Assembly: GCA_009885515.1 (NCBI GenBank)
Contig: VFKO01000063.1
Span: 1 to 7,713 of the forward strand
Direction: 5' to 3'
From: Rhodobiaceae bacterium
GTDB taxonomy: Bacteria; Pseudomonadota; Alphaproteobacteria; Micropepsales; Micropepsaceae
Length of the DNA stretch: 7,713 nucleotides
In this document: one piece after another, positions 5,445 to 7,713 of the stretch
Position numbering within the stretch: the stretch's first letter is position 1
Layout of the letters: each line of letters starts with the position of its first letter
Position numbers and translations under genes: made by a program
The notes under the pieces: model-generated
The model's database searches: none
Seen by the model: the letters and a program-made list of their open reading frames with translations, nothing else
Told to the model about the DNA's origin: nothing

Positions 5445-6596
5445 CGCTTCGACAAGGCTATCAACGTCCGGTTCGTCTTGATAGATGCCGAAACCGATAC
5501 GCAGCCGGTCCTCGCGGTGGTCGACGATAATGTTTCGCTGGGACAATTCATCGTAGAAGTGCGCGGCTCTTTGCGTCCTGAAGGTCAGAAACCGCCCAAG
5601 TGTATTCAAGTCCCTGGAAATCAGTTCATCCGAAGTGAAGCTGAGACGCGAAGCGTCGAGTTTTTCAATGAAGTAAGTTTGCAGCGCTCTGCACTGCGTA
5701 TGCATGGAAGCGACGTAGAGGCCGTCCTCACAAAGCCATCGCATTACGGCGTTGAAGCGATAGAGACCTGACGGATCGAACGTGGCGCCCGCAAAGCGGC
5801 TGGCGTCGACGGCATAACCCACTTGCTTCCCGCGCTTTTGCTCCAGAGCGCCAAATTCGGCGAACCAGCCGGTATCGCGCGGGCGCTTGCCGTATCCCGG
5901 CGGGCAATGCATGAAGCAGACGCCCTCGCCCGACATCGCATATTTGTAACCGCCGGCAATGTAGAAAACGCGTGCCCCAATCCGCGAAAGGTCGACGGGG
6001 ATGGCCATGAAGGCGTGATAGCCATCGATGACGGCGAAGGTATTCTTGTCGTCTATGGCCGAGACGATGTCTTCCAAATCGTCTGCCGCAACAATTTGTC
6101 CGGAATTGAAGAAAACGTGGCTCAACCAGACCATGTCCCAATCGTCGCGTTGTTTCAAGTTGGCGATGAAGCGTTGCTTGAACGTTGCAAATGGATGCAC
6201 GGGGACGCGCACTACATTGACGAGTTCGTCTTCTTCGAGCCGAGCCATTTGTCGGGTGAGTGAGTGAAATTCGCTGTCCGTCGTCAAGATATTGTGCTTT
6301 GGCAAGCCATGTGTCGCCGACAGGAGGCGCTGCAAGAGTATGTGCGTGTTCGGGGCGAACACGATTGTACTTGGGTCCAAGAGCGATAGATGTCCTGCAA
6401 TATAGGCTTGAGCTTGAGGAACGCTTTCGGCGAAAATCTTTCCCCATTTCCTATCCAATAGGGAGGCGGAGTCGTTCCAGTATTCTTGCTGCGCCGCGAA
6501 GGTGACATCGGGCCAAGGATGGTGGCTATGAGCTGCAAAATGGAGCGGCGCGCCCGGGTGCCCAATGGATTTCGAGAAATGCTGCTTGTAGGTCAC
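5427..6596 (-). CDS. Class V PLP-dependent enzyme, probable kynureninase-like lyase
   Basis: The 389-aa protein is a fold-type I PLP enzyme of aminotransferase class V. Visible landmarks are PLHFAAHSHHPWP (17-29), VFAPNTHILLQRLL (79-92), VIDGYHAF (189-196) with PLP-binding Asp191 and His194, and YIAGGYKYAMSGEGV (212-226) with the Schiff-base Lys218. The C-terminal LRIGFGIYQDEPDVDSLVEAL (365-385) resembles the end of kynureninases, where an Arg binds the substrate carboxylate. Its gene starts (GTG) 4 nt after the tryptophan 2,3-dioxygenase stop codon, so the two are almost surely coupled. This context favours cleavage of kynurenine to anthranilate and alanine. The protein is divergent from classical KynU, lacking its usual NGGPG segment after the lysine, so another class V reaction remains possible. 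No strong ribosome site is visible; translation probably relies on coupling. Confidence 0.7.
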   Translation of the reverse strand: MTYKQHFSKSIGHPGAPLHFAAHSHHPWPDVTFAAQQEYWNDSASLLDRKWGKIFAESVPQAQAYIAGHLSLLDPSTIVFAPNTHILLQRLLSATHGLPKHNILTTDSEFHSLTRQMARLEEDELVNVVRVPVHPFATFKQRFIANLKQRDDWDMVWLSHVFFNSGQIVAADDLEDIVSAIDDKNTFAVIDGYHAFMAIPVDLSRIGARVFYIAGGYKYAMSGEGVCFMHCPPGYGKRPRDTGWFAEFGALEQKRGKQVGYAVDASRFAGATFDPSGLYRFNAVMRWLCEDGLYVASMHTQCRALQTYFIEKLDASRLSFTSDELISRDLNTLGRFLTFRTQRAAHFYDELSQRNIIVDHREDRLRIGFGIYQDEPDVDSLVEALRVIG

Positions 6597-6600
6597 CGGT

Positions 6601-7671
6601 TCATTTCTCGTAGCGATAGCGCATGGATTTGCGCACCTCGTCGGGCAAAGGCGGCAAGGCCGAACGCGGGATCAGAAAGGTCGCGATGGCGAACAGGTCA
6701 TTATAGGCGCGGTGCTTGTCGGCGGTAGCGCGCAGATATTCGTGGCCGGAAGACCCGCCGGTTCCCACTTTCCGGCCCAGCATTCGCGATACCATAAGGG
6801 CATGGCGCGTGCGCCAGAGCGCCAGCGTCTCGTCGATGTCCATCAGGGCCTTCAGCATACGGAAGCCAGCGTGCGCCGCGGGTTCATCGCGATAGAGGAA
6901 CAGGAACAAAGCCGCCTGCAAGGCGTGACGCGACAATGTCCAGTCTCCCTGACGGTGCAGCTCGGCATAGCGCGCATCGTCGAGCAGCCCGTCGAACATG
7001 GCGCGTGATTTCTGCAGTGAGGCGATCTGTATGTCTTTCTCGGCTTGCGAGAGGTGCGGATGCGAACGGATTTGTCCCATGTCGTGGGACAGCATGGTGT
7101 CGAGCGCCTTGGCGTAGGCGTCGCGGAACCGGAAACCTCCCTTGTCGACGAAGGGCGTGCGTGACAGCCACGCGTCGATCTGATCACGCAGCGTTGGTTC
7201 TGATTCGAGCGCCGTCACACGGGCTCGCGCGTCACCCGGCAGATTGGCGTCGTAGCTCTGGTCGTTGAAGGCGAGCCGGGCCTCGCGCTTGAGGCCCAGG
7301 CGAATTTCGAGGGTCCGGAACTGTTCACTCTGGAAGCCGGAGCCCGGAATCAGCAGATTGCGGAACTCGAGGAAATCCATCGGCGTCATGGTTTCGAGAA
7401 TGTCAATCTGGGAGACGAGAAGCTGCTCGATCCTGACGATGCGTTCCGCGGCATTGACGGCGCGGCTGAGTTCCGCGTCGTCGACCATCGGACCGCCAAA
7501 TATTTCCTGAATCAGATCGAGTTCAAAAAGTATTTGTTTGAACCAAAGCTCGTAGGTCTGATGGATGATGATAAAAAGCATCTCGTCGTGCGCGGGCTTG
7601 CCCTGCTTGACGCTTTCCATGTGTTGACTGGAGAGCAGCTGGTCGAGCCGCAAGTAACTGCCGTAGTCCAT
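6601..7671 (-). CDS. kynA: Tryptophan 2,3-dioxygenase, long form
   Basis: The 356-aa protein is a heme enzyme that opens the indole ring of L-tryptophan with O2 to give N-formylkynurenine, the first step of the kynurenine pathway. Family motifs are YGSYLRLDQLL (3-13), HDEMLFIIIHQTYELWFKQ (28-46) with active-site His28, DFLEFRNLLIPGSGFQS (99-115) with substrate-carboxylate Arg104, LWRTRH (285-290) with His290 aligned to the proximal heme ligand, and GTGGSSG (303-309), which binds the substrate amino/carboxylate end. Well-studied bacterial forms (Xanthomonas, Cupriavidus) have about 280-300 residues; this one is longer and its spacing follows animal TDO through the middle. In-frame stops just upstream show the start at 7671 is not truncated by the window edge. 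Only 42 nt of upstream DNA is present, so the promoter is not seen. It heads an operon with the class V PLP enzyme. Confidence 0.95.
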   Translation of the reverse strand: MDYGSYLRLDQLLSSQHMESVKQGKPAHDEMLFIIIHQTYELWFKQILFELDLIQEIFGGPMVDDAELSRAVNAAERIVRIEQLLVSQIDILETMTPMDFLEFRNLLIPGSGFQSEQFRTLEIRLGLKREARLAFNDQSYDANLPGDARARVTALESEPTLRDQIDAWLSRTPFVDKGGFRFRDAYAKALDTMLSHDMGQIRSHPHLSQAEKDIQIASLQKSRAMFDGLLDDARYAELHRQGDWTLSRHALQAALFLFLYRDEPAAHAGFRMLKALMDIDETLALWRTRHALMVSRMLGRKVGTGGSSGHEYLRATADKHRAYNDLFAIATFLIPRSALPPLPDEVRKSMRYRYEK

Positions 7672-7713
7672 TGGCGGGCGCCTTGTTCAGTTTGCTCAGA
7701 CGCGCCGTGTTTA

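Noticed and set aside
5728..6447. 239-aa minus-strand frame inside the kynureninase-like gene.
   Set aside because: It is a frame-shifted shadow of the class V PLP enzyme on the same strand, with no motifs of its own.
6781..6810. In the TDO, the second His of the animal MVHRMLG segment is Ser (MVSRMLG), suggesting loss of the heme ligand.
   Set aside because: Counting back from the GTGGSSG motif, the proximal heme His in human TDO is five residues earlier, and it aligns with His290 here, which is present.

Overview
The window is GC-rich chromosomal DNA with tightly packed genes. Protein families, gene style and small gaps suggest an alphaproteobacterium, possibly of the Rhizobiales/Hyphomicrobiales type. 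The order is an inference and cannot be fixed from this sequence alone. There are eight protein genes and no RNA genes. The longest stretch without a gene is about 170 bases.

Left end (1-1012). A very long, perfect inverted repeat (76 bp per arm, 22-nt spacer, each arm carrying two smaller hairpins) lies at the 3' end of a minus-strand gene for a REP-associated tyrosine transposase (RayT / Y1 / IS200-like family). The gene's stop codon and last lysine codons lie inside the repeat. The reading frame is full length, but the catalytic His-hydrophobic-His motif reads Gln-Val-Gln, and the usual Asn before it is Lys. It therefore looks like an intact gene for a catalytically dead HUH protein beside a REP-like palindrome. 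This is the most unusual part of the window.

Centre left (1013-3893). An exported UshA/5'-nucleotidase-type phosphoesterase (+) meets a minus-strand threonine aldolase tail to tail with a 2-nt gap. Upstream of the aldolase, on the same strand, is a small all-hydrophobic membrane protein. A strong hairpin lies immediately before the aldolase start codon.

Centre right (4043-5444). Two plus-strand genes overlap by 8 nt. They encode the paired sugar/nucleotidyl-transferase-like families TIGR04283 (GT2-type) and TIGR04282 (DUF2064). These families are annotated as arsenosugar-biosynthesis glycosyltransferases where they neighbour radical-SAM proteins; no such partner is visible here.

Right end (5427-7671). 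A minus-strand two-gene operon encodes a long-form (animal-like) tryptophan 2,3-dioxygenase and, 4 nt downstream, a class V PLP enzyme that is probably a kynureninase-like lyase. Together they would open tryptophan and cleave the resulting kynurenine, with the formamidase step supplied elsewhere. The 3' end of this operon overlaps the glycosyltransferase operon by 18 nt in convergent orientation.
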